A DNA stretch of 51,902 bases from Candidatus Methanoperedens sp. (GCA_023249105.1 JAHFDG010000025.1:1-51902); one strand, 5' to 3'; shown: positions 16,415 to 25,117, counted from the first letter of the stretch. Translations and numbers: made by a program. The notes: generated from the letters alone by a model not told the origin.

Positions 16415-16573
16415 ATGCCTGACGTTGAGTATAAAGATACTGGGGATGTAGTATGGAAAGACACTACTGATGTTGCGTGGGATGATGCAGTAGCAGCAGG
16501 AAGCTCTATTGTTGTGATGGTAATGCAACAATCTAATCAATTTACTGGTGGAACTATTGATTTTAACGAATAG
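16415..16573 (+). CDS. Small acidic hypothetical protein
   Basis: 52-aa ORF. ATG 16415 starts 4 bases after the previous stop with AGGATA upstream; TAG at 16571. It contains an internal repeat (YKDTGDVVWKD / DTTDVAWDD), suggesting a duplicated strand, then VAAGSSIVVMVMQQ. No function assigned. Confidence 0.5.
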   Translation: MPDVEYKDTGDVVWKDTTDVAWDDAVAAGSSIVVMVMQQSNQFTGGTIDFNE

Positions 16574-16585
16574 AGGTTTATAAAC

Positions 16586-17551
16586 ATGAGACCAATAAAA
16601 AAAGGATCAACCGACCAATCTGTAATAGTGCGGGTTATTGATTCTACAGATGGGACACCAGAAACCGCAGTTGCCTATAATACTGCTGGCGTTGATCTTT
16701 GGTATAGAAGAGAAGGTGGGCTTGAAGTAAGTATAACCGAAGCTACTCTTGCTGCCGCAGATTCCGCCCATTCAGATGGTGGTTTCATCCATATTAGTGA
16801 TGGGTATTGCAGACTTGACCTCCCAGACGCTGCCGTTGCGACAGGTGCAAATGGTGTTATGGTAGGTGGCACATTCACAGGTATGATAGTGATTGGATGC
16901 TATGTTCCACTCGTTGATTATGATCCTTATGCTGCACTGGCAACGCCAACCAATATCACGGCTGCTACTGGCATTACGGTATCGGCAATAGGGGCGAATG
17001 TTATAACCGCAGCGTCAATCGCAGACGCAGCTATAGATAATGCCACCTTCGCTGCTGATGTTGGCAGTACCGCATACGCCACTAATATTATTGCTCTTGC
17101 AGCGGATAAAGCTATCCTTAATTATGATGCGCCAACTAATACAGAGTTTATAGCAAGGAGCTTACCTACGGCTGATTACACAATCGTTGCAGACCTTGGG
17201 GTAGTCCAAACAGCAGATCATACAGCCAGTATTGCAGCTATCCTTGATGATACAGGTACGGCAGGAGTTGTAGTTGCAGCCGCAAGTAAGACTGGTTATT
17301 CCTTATCCAGACCGACTGGTTCTGTTGTAGCTGACGCAGGCAATTCTGCAACAGATTTTAAGACAGATTTGACCTCAGCAGTCAATAATTTTTGGAGTAA
17401 CGGCCCTTGGGTAAGAATAACTTCTGGTACTTTGTTGGGGCAGGTAAGGAAGGTATCCGCCTATGATGGTACGACAAAGTTTATAACGGTATCACCAGGA
17501 TTTACGGCAACTCCTGCGGATGGAGTGACCTTTAGTTTGGTGAATGAGTAA
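16586..17551 (+). CDS. Structural protein (fibre/baseplate-like)
   Basis: 321 aa, ATG after AGAGG. Residues 1-110 resemble a BppU-like or upper-fibre N-domain common in phages (VIVRVIDSTDGTPETAVAY...VDLWYRREGG...HISDGYCRLDLPD). The middle is an Ala/Thr-rich low-complexity stalk. The C-terminus (VRITSGTLLGQVRKVSAYDG) is a small beta domain found at phage-protein ends. Probably a virion surface protein. Confidence 0.7.
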   Translation: MRPIKKGSTDQSVIVRVIDSTDGTPETAVAYNTAGVDLWYRREGGLEVSITEATLAAADSAHSDGGFIHISDGYCRLDLPDAAVATGANGVMVGGTFTGMIVIGCYVPLVDYDPYAALATPTNITAATGITVSAIGANVITAASIADAAIDNATFAADVGSTAYATNIIALAADKAILNYDAPTNTEFIARSLPTADYTIVADLGVVQTADHTASIAAILDDTGTAGVVVAAASKTGYSLSRPTGSVVADAGNSATDFKTDLTSAVNNFWSNGPWVRITSGTLLGQVRKVSAYDGTTKFITVSPGFTATPADGVTFSLVNE

Positions 17552-17589
17552 ATGTTAATTTAAATAACGTTTCGATCAAGGAGGATGTT

Positions 17590-18027
17590 ATGGCAAGAGG
17601 AGATGTAGTAGTTTTTAATGAAGCAAAAGGTAAAATGCTGGATGGTGATTGGGCAAGTACAGACCACTTTTATTGTGCGATTTGTGATAACACTGCGACT
17701 CCGACAGCAGCAACAGTAACTCCTGTATTAGGAGATTTTACAGAGGTTGGAACAGCGGGAACTTATGTGGCTGGAGGGACTGATCTTGGTGCTTTGTCTG
17801 CCCTTGTAACTGTCGCCGGCGGAGTTATGACTTTTGATTCTACCACTAATCCGACATGGGCGCAGAATGCCGCGAATGATGTAGATGCCTATTGGGGTAT
17901 CATCTACAATTACACTGACGCTGGTAAAGATGCAGTGGCTTATGTTGATTTGGGCGGGCCAGTTGATATGACTGCTGGGGATTTGACCATAACATGGTCA
18001 GCTTCCGGAATATTTACTATAACGTAG
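17590..18027 (+). CDS. Structural protein
   Basis: 145 aa after AAGGAGG. Beta-rich with aromatic residues, no Lys-rich segments: FNEAKGKMLDGDW, GVMTFDSTTNPTW, and a terminal DMTAGDLTITWSASGIF. Proteins of this outline occur beside fibre genes in other siphoviruses. Exact role unknown. Confidence 0.65.
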   Translation: MARGDVVVFNEAKGKMLDGDWASTDHFYCAICDNTATPTAATVTPVLGDFTEVGTAGTYVAGGTDLGALSALVTVAGGVMTFDSTTNPTWAQNAANDVDAYWGIIYNYTDAGKDAVAYVDLGGPVDMTAGDLTITWSASGIFTIT

Positions 18028-18051
18028 TGGGTTAGAATAATAGGCAATTAA

Positions 18052-19260
18052 ATGAGTTTAATCCTCCTTGAATCTAAGAGAGATACAAATGTTGCCACCA
18101 CACTCAAACAAATGGGAATGGTGGCCTTTTCTGCTGTTATTGGTCTTTCGCTAAACATTCAAGTCTCAACAGCATCTCTGACTTCCGCTCCGCAAGTGGC
18201 AACGGTAAAAGCCGATACGAACGTGTCTGCTGGGTGTGATGGACTATCCATTGTAGGCAACGTTGCTACGATTAAGGCGGATACGAGTATTCAGGCCGGT
18301 GTTGATACTTTAACCGTTGCGCCTCAAGCAGCCAATATCAGTGCCTCAATCAACGTGGTAGCTGATACGGATAGCCTTGCAATTACGGCAAATCCGGCCA
18401 GCCTGAACGTAGCAACGAATATCAATACCAACTATGATGCACTTGCTCTTGTCGCTTATCCGGCGTCTCTGGGGCAAAGTGTCAATGTATCAGCAACAGT
18501 TGATAATCTCACACTTACCGAGAATAATGCCACCATTAAAGTAGATAGTAATGTTCTCGCAGGCATTGATTCCCTTGTGTTGGCAGAAAATGCAGCTACG
18601 GTAAATGCCGGGGTTAATATTCAGGCTGGGAAAGACGATCTTGTTATTACAGAAAATCCAGCAAATGTAAATGCTGGCATCAACATCCTTGCGAATGCCG
18701 ATGCTCTGGTTTTGGCCTTATATCCAAGCACTGTCAATGTAACTGGCAGTGTTGATGTTCAGGCAATCGTTGCAACCCTATCTATTACCGAGAATTCAGC
18801 AGACATTGCCTTTGATCGAAATGTGCTGGCAGGGGTAGATGCTCTTTCCATTACCGAGAATGCCGCGACTGTAGGGATTGGGATCAATGTTCAGGCGGGT
18901 ACAGATGCTTTATTGATATCCGCTTACCCACCCACAATAAAGGTTAGCACTAACATCCTTGCCTTTGTGGATACTCTTGTTATTATCGGAAACTCTGCCA
19001 ATATCAGTGCAGGGCTAAATATATCCACAAGTGTTGCTCCATTAATTTTAACCACTTCCAATGCCACAATCGGAACCGGAGCTATTAATGTTTACGCAAC
19101 ACTTGATACTCTTGCAATTACAAGTTATAAAAGTGTTGTAACAAATTATCCTGTTGTAGATTCGGGGAACCAAGTTATATCGGTATCTTCGATAGATGTT
19201 GTTTATTCGCAGTCAGGCGTTCAAGTAGTAACTTCAGAATCAGGAATAACGGGGGTTTAA
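18052..19260 (+). CDS. Repeat protein with about fourteen 22-aa beta repeats
   Basis: 402 aa. From about residue 35 to 375 it is built of 22-residue units of the form A-x-(I/V)-(N/K)-x-(G/D)-x-N-(I/V)-x-A-x-x-D-x-L-x-(I/L)-x-x-(N/Y). Examples: VNAGVNIQAGKDDLVITEN and VGIGINVQAGTDALLISAY. Alternating hydrophobic residues predict a beta-solenoid or fibre shaft. The N-terminus has a moderately hydrophobic segment (MGMVAFSAVIGLSLNI). No clear Shine-Dalgarno sequence. Likely a tail fibre or adhesin-like virion protein. Confidence 0.65.
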   Translation: MSLILLESKRDTNVATTLKQMGMVAFSAVIGLSLNIQVSTASLTSAPQVATVKADTNVSAGCDGLSIVGNVATIKADTSIQAGVDTLTVAPQAANISASINVVADTDSLAITANPASLNVATNINTNYDALALVAYPASLGQSVNVSATVDNLTLTENNATIKVDSNVLAGIDSLVLAENAATVNAGVNIQAGKDDLVITENPANVNAGINILANADALVLALYPSTVNVTGSVDVQAIVATLSITENSADIAFDRNVLAGVDALSITENAATVGIGINVQAGTDALLISAYPPTIKVSTNILAFVDTLVIIGNSANISAGLNISTSVAPLILTTSNATIGTGAINVYATLDTLAITSYKSVVTNYPVVDSGNQVISVSSIDVVYSQSGVQVVTSESGITGV

Positions 19261-19261
19261 G

Positions 19262-20542
19262 ATGTCAGTAACATTCCGGTCAAAACAGCCCGCCGAGAAA
19301 TGGGCAATAAGTTTCGATTTTGCCGCTGTACTTGGGGTAAATACCATTGCATCTGTGACTTCTATTATTGCACTTGACGAACTCGATAATTCCGATGTCT
19401 CAACAACGGTTCTTGATAGCACTCTACAAACTAATACGACGATGGTTGTTTATACCTATGTAAGAGCAGGAACATCGGGGCACAGATATATTATTACCTG
19501 TATTATAGCTGGAAGTGATGGGTCAATTCATGAGTTAGAAGGCATCCTTCCTGTTGCAGCAACCCCTACTTCTGTTAGCGGTGGGACAAGGTGTGTCACT
19601 GAGCCTACTTTAGAACCTGTCACCCTCGCGGAACTTCGCACAGCACTTGGCATAGATTCAGGTACAATAGCAACTGATTCTACTTTATATACTTCTATTG
19701 CAGCCGGATCGCATGGTGTGGTGGCTGCATATACCCTCCTTGGCACTGCTATTGATGTTCTTGGCCATACTGCTGTTGTCTACCTTACCCCGGTGGATAA
19801 TGGCACAGGTGGCACGGTAGATGTGAAGATTCAAGAAGCTGATGCCCTTGCTGGCCCCTATACTGATTGGGCAACAGGTGGGTTTACGCAGATCACAGAG
19901 GCCAATGATACCGTAATTCAGGAGAAAGCCTATACAGGCGCTAAGAAATATATTCGCACCGTTGCCAAGACTCTTGTGGCCGCTTGCGAGTTCGGGACTT
20001 CCATCATGGTTTGGGAGCCGAATGTAAGCGATGATGACATGCTGACAGCATTAATTGAGACAGCACGTAGGGATGTTGAAAATGATACTTCCAGACGTTT
20101 CATCACACAAACTTGGGATTATTGTCCGAAGTCATGGCCGTCCGGGAGCCGAATTAAATTGCCGTGGGGGAATTTGCAATCGGTTACAAGCGTAAAGTGG
20201 AAAGACACTGATGGCACTGAAACGACCCTTGTTGAAAATACAGATTATGTAGTAGTGACGAACGGTAATCAGTGTGGGTTTATTGGACTTTTGTACGGAG
20301 GAACGTGGCCTTCAGGTGAACTTTATCCTCATAACCCTATAACTATCCGTTTTATTTGTGGTTATGGCTCAACGGCGGCTTCAGTCCCGATCACCGCAAG
20401 GCAGGCTATAAAGGCTCGTTGCGTCAACCTCTATGCTAACCGTGGGGATGATGTAGTAGGACAACAAGTAACTTCTGACAAGACATATGATCGTTTAGTG
20501 AACAATATCGGGCGTTTGCACGATATGGACTTTGACCTATGA
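19262..20542 (+). CDS. Head-tail connector (gp6-like) with an inserted beta domain
   Basis: 426 aa. The gp6-like connector domain appears in two pieces: PVTLAELRTALGID (about 119-133) and SDDDMLTALIETARRDVEND with TSRRFITQTWDY (about 255-286), followed by LPWGNLQSVTSVKW and ITARQAIKARCVNLYANRG (about 395). The pieces are separated by about 120 residues of a beta domain (HTAVVYLTPVDNGTGGTVDV...GAKKYIRTVAKT) otherwise seen as a stand-alone phage virion protein. Residues 1-115 are another beta domain. It connects portal to neck. Position after the fibre-like genes is unusual; connectors normally follow the capsid. Confidence 0.8.
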   Translation: MSVTFRSKQPAEKWAISFDFAAVLGVNTIASVTSIIALDELDNSDVSTTVLDSTLQTNTTMVVYTYVRAGTSGHRYIITCIIAGSDGSIHELEGILPVAATPTSVSGGTRCVTEPTLEPVTLAELRTALGIDSGTIATDSTLYTSIAAGSHGVVAAYTLLGTAIDVLGHTAVVYLTPVDNGTGGTVDVKIQEADALAGPYTDWATGGFTQITEANDTVIQEKAYTGAKKYIRTVAKTLVAACEFGTSIMVWEPNVSDDDMLTALIETARRDVENDTSRRFITQTWDYCPKSWPSGSRIKLPWGNLQSVTSVKWKDTDGTETTLVENTDYVVVTNGNQCGFIGLLYGGTWPSGELYPHNPITIRFICGYGSTAASVPITARQAIKARCVNLYANRGDDVVGQQVTSDKTYDRLVNNIGRLHDMDFDL

Positions 20543-20841
20543 GAACTGGAGACTTAAATCGTACGTTGACATTCCAGGCCCCCTCCGGCAGCCCCGTGGT
20601 GTGGACTACCATCTTCACCTGCAAGGGTGCGGTGTGGCCATTGAATAGTAATGAGTCTATGCAAGCATTGGCTATGGGGGGCACTATCACCGGTAAAATC
20701 CGTATTCGCTACCGGCCTGTATCTATTAAGCCAATGTGGAGGGTTCTGTGTGGGAGTACGATTTATTCTATTGTTGGCCCACCAATTAACTTAGGTGGTT
20801 CAAACACATTCCTTGAGATTAAAATAAAGGAAAACGTATAA
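20539..20841 (+). CDS. Head-tail adaptor (head closure)
   Basis: 100 aa, overlaps the connector stop by four bases. Matches the Phage_H_T_join outline: start MRTGDLNRTLTFQ, a central VWTTIFTCKGAVWP, KIRIRYRPVSIKPMWRV and a final LEIKIKENV. Small beta-barrel that plugs the connector after packaging. Confidence 0.82.
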   Translation: MRTGDLNRTLTFQAPSGSPVVWTTIFTCKGAVWPLNSNESMQALAMGGTITGKIRIRYRPVSIKPMWRVLCGSTIYSIVGPPINLGGSNTFLEIKIKENV

Positions 20842-21257
20842 TGCTCGAACTCAAAAACGCCATCGATGCAAAAATCCTTGATTCTACTGTCTATTGGACG
20901 GTGGGTGGGAGAGTCTACTATAATTCCGCTCCCACTGATGAATATCCCAGGATTGTCTACTCTCGCGTATCCGGGGTGCCCGATAATGCTTTTGCAAAGA
21001 CAGGCGAATCAGTACTTATCCAATTTGACCTTTTTTCAATGGTGTCAGCAGGGGGGATAGAAATATTAACAATGGAGTCTCAGCTAAAATCACTGTTGGA
21101 TGATTGTGTATTGACCATATCCGGGCAACTTTGTGTAGGCTTCCAAAGGAAGAATATCGTCGGGGATATGGTTGAGGATTTATCGGCGTTGCAGGACGGG
21201 AGTTCACTTGTCACACATACAGCAATTGATTACGAATGTACCTATCAAGCAGTATAA
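20841..21257 (+). CDS. Tail completion/terminator protein (DUF3168-like)
   Basis: 138 aa, start shares one base with the previous stop. Outline of DUF3168 or lambda gpU-like tail terminators: N-terminal helix LELKNAIDAKIL, VYYNSAPTDEYPRIVYS, QFDLFS near 66-71, then helix MESQLKSLLDD, and the final TAIDYECTYQ. It would cap the tail tube where it joins the head. Assignment from fold outline and position. Confidence 0.7.
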   Translation: MLELKNAIDAKILDSTVYWTVGGRVYYNSAPTDEYPRIVYSRVSGVPDNAFAKTGESVLIQFDLFSMVSAGGIEILTMESQLKSLLDDCVLTISGQLCVGFQRKNIVGDMVEDLSALQDGSSLVTHTAIDYECTYQAV

Positions 21258-21270
21258 AGAAAGGAGTTTT

Positions 21271-21486
21271 ATGGAAAAAAGGTTAGAGGACATCACGCGC
21301 AAGGATTGGGTAGCCTACCGGTGGATTGAAATCCCCCCTACGATGGGTGACGATGACGAAAGAGTATTCCGATCCGCTGGCAAACGAACTCCTGATGAAG
21401 CGTATCAGGCGATGGAAGAGTGGGAAATTACCGCAGAAGATCGTGGAGTTATCGAACCTGAGCCAGAGAAAGGAATTGCCCAGTGA
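21271..21486 (+). CDS. Small acidic hypothetical protein
   Basis: 71 aa. ATG 21271 chosen because GAAAGGAG lies just upstream; the open frame extends back to 21172 inside the previous gene. Acidic (PPTMGDDDERVF, EPEPEKGI), probably a small regulatory or structural accessory. Overlaps the next start by four bases. Confidence 0.6.
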   Translation: MEKRLEDITRKDWVAYRWIEIPPTMGDDDERVFRSAGKRTPDEAYQAMEEWEITAEDRGVIEPEPEKGIAQ

Positions 21487-22175
21487 ATAACAAGAACATC
21501 ATAGTAGTCCAGAACCTCATAAGAACCATTGATGTGGCGAGCCTGAAGAACTTTGAAGTCGTGGCGAACCTCGTTAGAGCCTTTGGCATAGTTCATTGGG
21601 GCGCACCTGTATTTGGGGATGACGAACCATTTAAGAATCCCACTCCTAACATGGCGGGGATTTATCAGACCCCGAATCAGATTGCCAAAGCCCTTGTTTA
21701 TCTGTCTGACTTCAAAATTGAATCTTACCTGGAGGTGGGTGTCTTTCAGGGTGGCAACTTCCTCTTTGTCTCCGAATACCTGAAAAGGTTCAACCCTTCC
21801 ATAAGGTGTATCGGAATTGACCCTACGGGCTACATGAATCCTGAGATAATGCAGATAATCGAAAAGGAAATCTGGATCTCCTTCAAGTCAATTACGAGCG
21901 ACTACATTTTAGGGCAGGAGTTTGACCTTGTTTTCATCGACGGTGACCACTCAGCCGAATGGGTCAATAAGGATTGGAATAACGTAGGCTCAAAAGCCAA
22001 AATCTGTCTGATCCACGACATTCAGGAATCGTCATGCCCGGATATTATAGCTTTTTGGAATAAGCTGAAGGTCAAAAAGAAGACGGTTGAATTTCTGGAT
22101 TACAGCGGCAAGGAGCCTTCGCAGGGGATCGGAATTATTCATAATGAAGTTGCAAAGAAAGGAGGCGAAGCATGA
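21483..22175 (+). CDS. SAM-dependent methyltransferase (class I)
   Basis: 230 aa, GTG start inside the preceding stop. Rossmann methyltransferase: motif I YLEVGVFQGGNFLF (about 82-95), acidic loop IGIDPTG (about 113-119), motif IV FDLVFIDGDHSAEWV (about 146-160). This layout is that of the cephalosporin hydroxylase/Methyltransf_24 group, which modifies sugars or small molecules. Coupled to the following glycosyltransferase, so the pair may glycosylate and methylate virion protein or host surface. Not a DNA methyltransferase: no DPPY or PCQ motif. Confidence 0.72.
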   Translation: MNNKNIIVVQNLIRTIDVASLKNFEVVANLVRAFGIVHWGAPVFGDDEPFKNPTPNMAGIYQTPNQIAKALVYLSDFKIESYLEVGVFQGGNFLFVSEYLKRFNPSIRCIGIDPTGYMNPEIMQIIEKEIWISFKSITSDYILGQEFDLVFIDGDHSAEWVNKDWNNVGSKAKICLIHDIQESSCPDIIAFWNKLKVKKKTVEFLDYSGKEPSQGIGIIHNEVAKKGGEA

Positions 22176-23530
22176 AGCAGATTCATTGTATCGTCCCCTT
22201 TTCCAGACCTGAGAATAAGGATAAACTCATTGAGGCTTACCGGCCAATGGGGGTGATTCTACACCCGATTATGTTTGAGGATGAGATTGTTGATTTCCCG
22301 AATGAGTCGTGGATTCAGCCCCATGTTATCGGCTTTATGCTTACCGATGAATGCAAGGCCATGATGCCGGGATGCTTTAAGCGCAATCGTTTTATTCAAT
22401 ATGCCACAATCATCCCCGACGACTATTATGTAACCGTTGACGATGACGATATGTATGAACCGAACGTCATGGACGAGATCCGCAAGATGGATGACGACAT
22501 AGTAATAATCAGCATGAAGCGCGGTCATCGTATACCTAAGACTGCATTGCCACCCCGTGACTATCCCACTAATACACTATACGCCGCACCTGAGCATGTA
22601 GAATTAGGTGAGATAAGCGCCCAGCAGTCATTCGTTAAGGGGAAGATATTTAAGCAGCATCTCCACGATGAATCGGTTCACTATTGGGATGGGGAGTTAG
22701 CAATCCATCATAAGGAATCCGGTGAGCAGATCGCCTACCGCCCAGATTTATTCGCATTATTCAATTACTATGAACCTACCCGCTGGGATCATAATCAACC
22801 CAAAGTAGTATTTGGTTGCATGATTAATGACACCCAACGTTTCAATATGGTGCTTCGGCAATCACAAATCAATAGTCCATTGATGTACGTTTCAAATCCT
22901 GAATCAGCCACCAAGGGGTTGAATATACTCTTAGAGAAGGCTGAATTGGAAAGCGCCGATATCACGGTATTATGTCATCAGGATGTATATTTTAGGAATG
23001 GATGGGTAGATCAGCTTCGTTCCCAGATTGCTATGTTACCTGCTGATTGGTGCGTGGCGGGAGTTATCGGCAAAGATGCTACTGGTCTCGTGTGTGGCAA
23101 GTTCCACGATATGCGAATTCCAGATCACTTTAACACCTCTGATATTCACTCATTCCCGCACGAGGTTTGCTGTTTTGACGAGGCGGTAATAATTGTCAAT
23201 ATGAAGAAGAAGTTCCGCTTTGATGAAACACTCGATTCGTTTGACCTCTACGGTACGCTTTGTGTGCTCCAATCTTGGGAAATGGGTTTAAAGGCGTATG
23301 TACTTGATTTGTTTACAGAACATTACTGTATGAGGCCATTTAGTTGGGTTCCTTCTCAGCGTTTTATCGAGAATTATAAATGGCTTCATGACCGATATAG
23401 CGAACACTGGAAGTTAGACTCTACGGCTTTAGGACTATCCCCTGATGCAGAAGAACGATTGGAACAAATTAGAAAATTCATGACTTCAGCGTCACCGTTT
23501 GATGAGAAACAAGTAAAGGAAGTAGCATGA
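22172..23530 (+). CDS. Glycosyltransferase, probably two GT-A domains
   Basis: 452 aa, overlaps the methyltransferase stop. N-terminal domain: IHCIVPFSRPENKDKLI, then the metal-binding acidic cluster VTVDDDDMYEP (about 87-97). The C-terminal domain (from about 210) has a second GT2-type outline: VVFGCMINDTQRFN, LLEKAELESADITVLCHQDVYF (DV near 273) and WEMGLKAYVLD. Likely transfers sugars to virion or surface components; acceptor unknown. The end overlaps a 30-aa ORF. It sits between connectors and the tail tube, a common accessory insertion site. Confidence 0.72.
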   Translation: MKQIHCIVPFSRPENKDKLIEAYRPMGVILHPIMFEDEIVDFPNESWIQPHVIGFMLTDECKAMMPGCFKRNRFIQYATIIPDDYYVTVDDDDMYEPNVMDEIRKMDDDIVIISMKRGHRIPKTALPPRDYPTNTLYAAPEHVELGEISAQQSFVKGKIFKQHLHDESVHYWDGELAIHHKESGEQIAYRPDLFALFNYYEPTRWDHNQPKVVFGCMINDTQRFNMVLRQSQINSPLMYVSNPESATKGLNILLEKAELESADITVLCHQDVYFRNGWVDQLRSQIAMLPADWCVAGVIGKDATGLVCGKFHDMRIPDHFNTSDIHSFPHEVCCFDEAVIIVNMKKKFRFDETLDSFDLYGTLCVLQSWEMGLKAYVLDLFTEHYCMRPFSWVPSQRFIENYKWLHDRYSEHWKLDSTALGLSPDAEERLEQIRKFMTSASPFDEKQVKEVA

Positions 23531-23619
23531 GTGAAGATGGGAAAAAAATCTGCCAAGCAATCATCCGAGCTGCAAAAATGTTGATAAAATTGCTTGAAGA
23601 TTTAATGAAAGGGAAGTAG
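23527..23619 (+). CDS. Tiny helical ORF
   Basis: 30 aa: ATG 23527 overlaps the glycosyltransferase stop, TAG 23617. Amphipathic helix (ICQAIIRAAKMLIKLLEDLM). Too short to classify; ATGA coupling and an AAGGAAG site support translation. A terminator follows at 23697. Confidence 0.4.
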   Translation: MSEDGKKICQAIIRAAKMLIKLLEDLMKGK

Positions 23620-23696
23620 AATGAAATCGTAACAAACATAGCTTTCAGGTTGTCCCTCGAAAGACGCACAATCTGGATAGTCGGTCGCTGCTACCA

Positions 23697-23745
23697 AGCC
23701 CCACCGAGGTTAGAATTTAACAATCTAATTTCGGGGGGCTTTTTT
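23697..23745 (+). terminator. Rho-independent terminator before the tail tube gene
   Basis: Interrupted stem AGCCCCACCGAGGTTAGA pairing with TCTAATTTCGGGGGGCT around a 9-base loop, followed by a run of T. Upstream sequence 23620-23696 is non-coding, and no promoter could be recognised there or in 23746-23777. Confidence 0.8.
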
Positions 23746-23777
23746 ATTGCCTCCAAAACAAACAAGGAGGATTTACA

Positions 23778-24209
23778 ATGGGCAAAATAGCGGGTGTCAA
23801 TGGTAAGGTGATGTATGGAAGTACAGTCATAGCCAACATGGTTTCGTGGTCAATGAGCGGATTTAGTCTTCCTGTAACATCTGCTCCTACCGCATTTGGA
23901 GACACAGGAACGAAGGTTTACGAAGTGGCAGAATTGGGAGAGGCTGGGACGATTGAGTTTACCGGCAACTACGATCCAGCGGATTCCACGGGGCAACTAG
24001 TGCTTAACACGGTTTGCCAGGCTGGTACGCACCTGACGAATCTCTATCTCTACGCCAATACCTCGACATTTTGGCGGGTGGCATCGGGGGGATACATAAT
24101 TGTTACAAAGGCGAATGCGGTCACCTTGCCTCGCAACAATTTCGGCACTATTTCCTTCAGTGGGCAGGTGTCCAGCCAGGCGATGGAGCAGGTCGGTACG
24201 GGGACGTAA
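23778..24209 (+). CDS. Major tail tube protein
   Basis: 143 aa after AAGGAGG. Outline of a siphovirus tail-tube protein: NGKVMYGSTVIANMVSWSMSG, EVAELGEAGTIEFTGNYDP, and a C-terminal NFGTISFSGQVSSQAME. Position directly before the chaperone pair and the tape measure is diagnostic. It polymerises around the tape measure to form the tail. Confidence 0.82.
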   Translation: MGKIAGVNGKVMYGSTVIANMVSWSMSGFSLPVTSAPTAFGDTGTKVYEVAELGEAGTIEFTGNYDPADSTGQLVLNTVCQAGTHLTNLYLYANTSTFWRVASGGYIIVTKANAVTLPRNNFGTISFSGQVSSQAMEQVGTGT

Positions 24210-24286
24210 TTTAACTCGGGAGACTCAGTAATTGTGCAGGGTCTCCTATAATTACCCATCGGGTAGAAAGAAAAGGGTGTAGAGGC

Positions 24287-24766
24287 ATGTATTTAAATAT
24301 GGAAAGAAGTAACGGCGATTGGTTCCCTTTCAGAATGTCGATTATTGACCAAAATACAGGGGAAATAGTTTGGGACAATGAACCGTTAGAAGGGCATAGA
24401 GTTAAAATCCGTAGCATGAGGCAGTTCTTTGATGAGAGGATTACCAAAAGAGAACGTATTACGGAGTGGAAAATCAATCCCAAAACAAAGGTAAATGAGA
24501 AGCATACCAACTTTAAGGAACTGTCAATAGAAGAGATTAAGGCTGAAAGGGACGATGCTTACGATTATGCCATCGTTGGTCTTGAGGGGTTTAAGGATAA
24601 GGCAACTCGGAAACCTCTTGAGTGTGTGAGAGAGGTAAAACTTATGTTGATGGGGTATGATTTTTTTGAGCGCTTCTTTAACGATTGTCAGCAGATACTT
24701 GATGTTTCAAGTATCGAGATGGAGACTAAAGAACAGGAAAATTTTCCGAGTGGGGCAGCTATATAA
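24287..24766 (+). CDS. Tail assembly chaperone G
   Basis: 159 aa, ATG after AGAGGC. Soluble alpha/beta protein; the C-terminal half (EIKAERDDAYDYAIVGLEGF) is helical. It occupies the lambda gpG position between tail tube and tape measure. The end of the gene contains a slippery heptamer and a stem-loop that would let a fraction of ribosomes continue into the next frame, as in lambda G/GT. The chaperones bind the tape measure during tail assembly. Confidence 0.8.
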   Translation: MYLNMERSNGDWFPFRMSIIDQNTGEIVWDNEPLEGHRVKIRSMRQFFDERITKRERITEWKINPKTKVNEKHTNFKELSIEEIKAERDDAYDYAIVGLEGFKDKATRKPLECVREVKLMLMGYDFFERFFNDCQQILDVSSIEMETKEQENFPSGAAI

Positions 24767-24804
24767 CTTTATACGGGGGGGCTGACCCCATTTACTGCCC
24801 CACT
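24739..24804 (+). promoter_or_regulatory. Programmed -1 frameshift site (A AAT TTT plus stem-loop)
   Basis: In the G frame the heptamer A AAT TTT (24739-24745) fits the X XXY YYZ rule. The -1 frame has no stop from 24730 through the T ORF. Three bases after the heptamer a perfect 10-bp stem forms, AGTGGGGCAG (24749-24758) with CTGCCCCACT (24795-24804), enclosing the G stop codon and a second possible pairing of the G-run at 24775 with CCCC at 24786. Confidence 0.85.
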
Positions 24805-25116
24805 GTATGTACAGCAATGTTTGCAGCCCGCAACCCTCCACAAGAGGCTCCGTGCGATACCTGTACGGATGAACGGAAATTGGTGGAGTTGCTACCGGAG
24901 AATGAGCAGGCGTCTAAGATCTTTTTAATGTGTTATAACCAGTGCGAAACCCGATGGAATGGCGAGCAGGATATAGAAATCGACCTTAACCATGTAGCTC
25001 TTTGGAAGGCGATTGAGAAGTTTCCAGGCGGGGTGAAGGACGAGTGGGGAACATTCCAAAAAGTAAACAGAGCGTGGCATTTTTCTCAGCAGAAAAAAAG
25101 GGAGAGAGAGGGTTGA
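24745..25116 (+). CDS. Tail chaperone T extension (GT fusion by -1 frameshift)
   Basis: Read in the -1 frame after slippage at 24745, giving a predicted 276-aa GT protein (153 residues of G plus 123). The part from 24817 also begins with an ATG, but that ATG lacks a ribosome site. Contains a CDTC motif (about residue 13 after the ATG) and CYNQCETRWNGEQD, then FPGGVKDEWGTFQKVNRAW. In lambda-type phages GT recruits tail tube subunits to the tape measure. Confidence 0.75.
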   Translation, partial: SEWGSYITLYGGADPIYCPTVCTAMFAARNPPQEAPCDTCTDERKLVELLPENEQASKIFLMCYNQCETRWNGEQDIEIDLNHVALWKAIEKFPGGVKDEWGTFQKVNRAWHFSQQKKREREG

Positions 25117-25117
25117 G

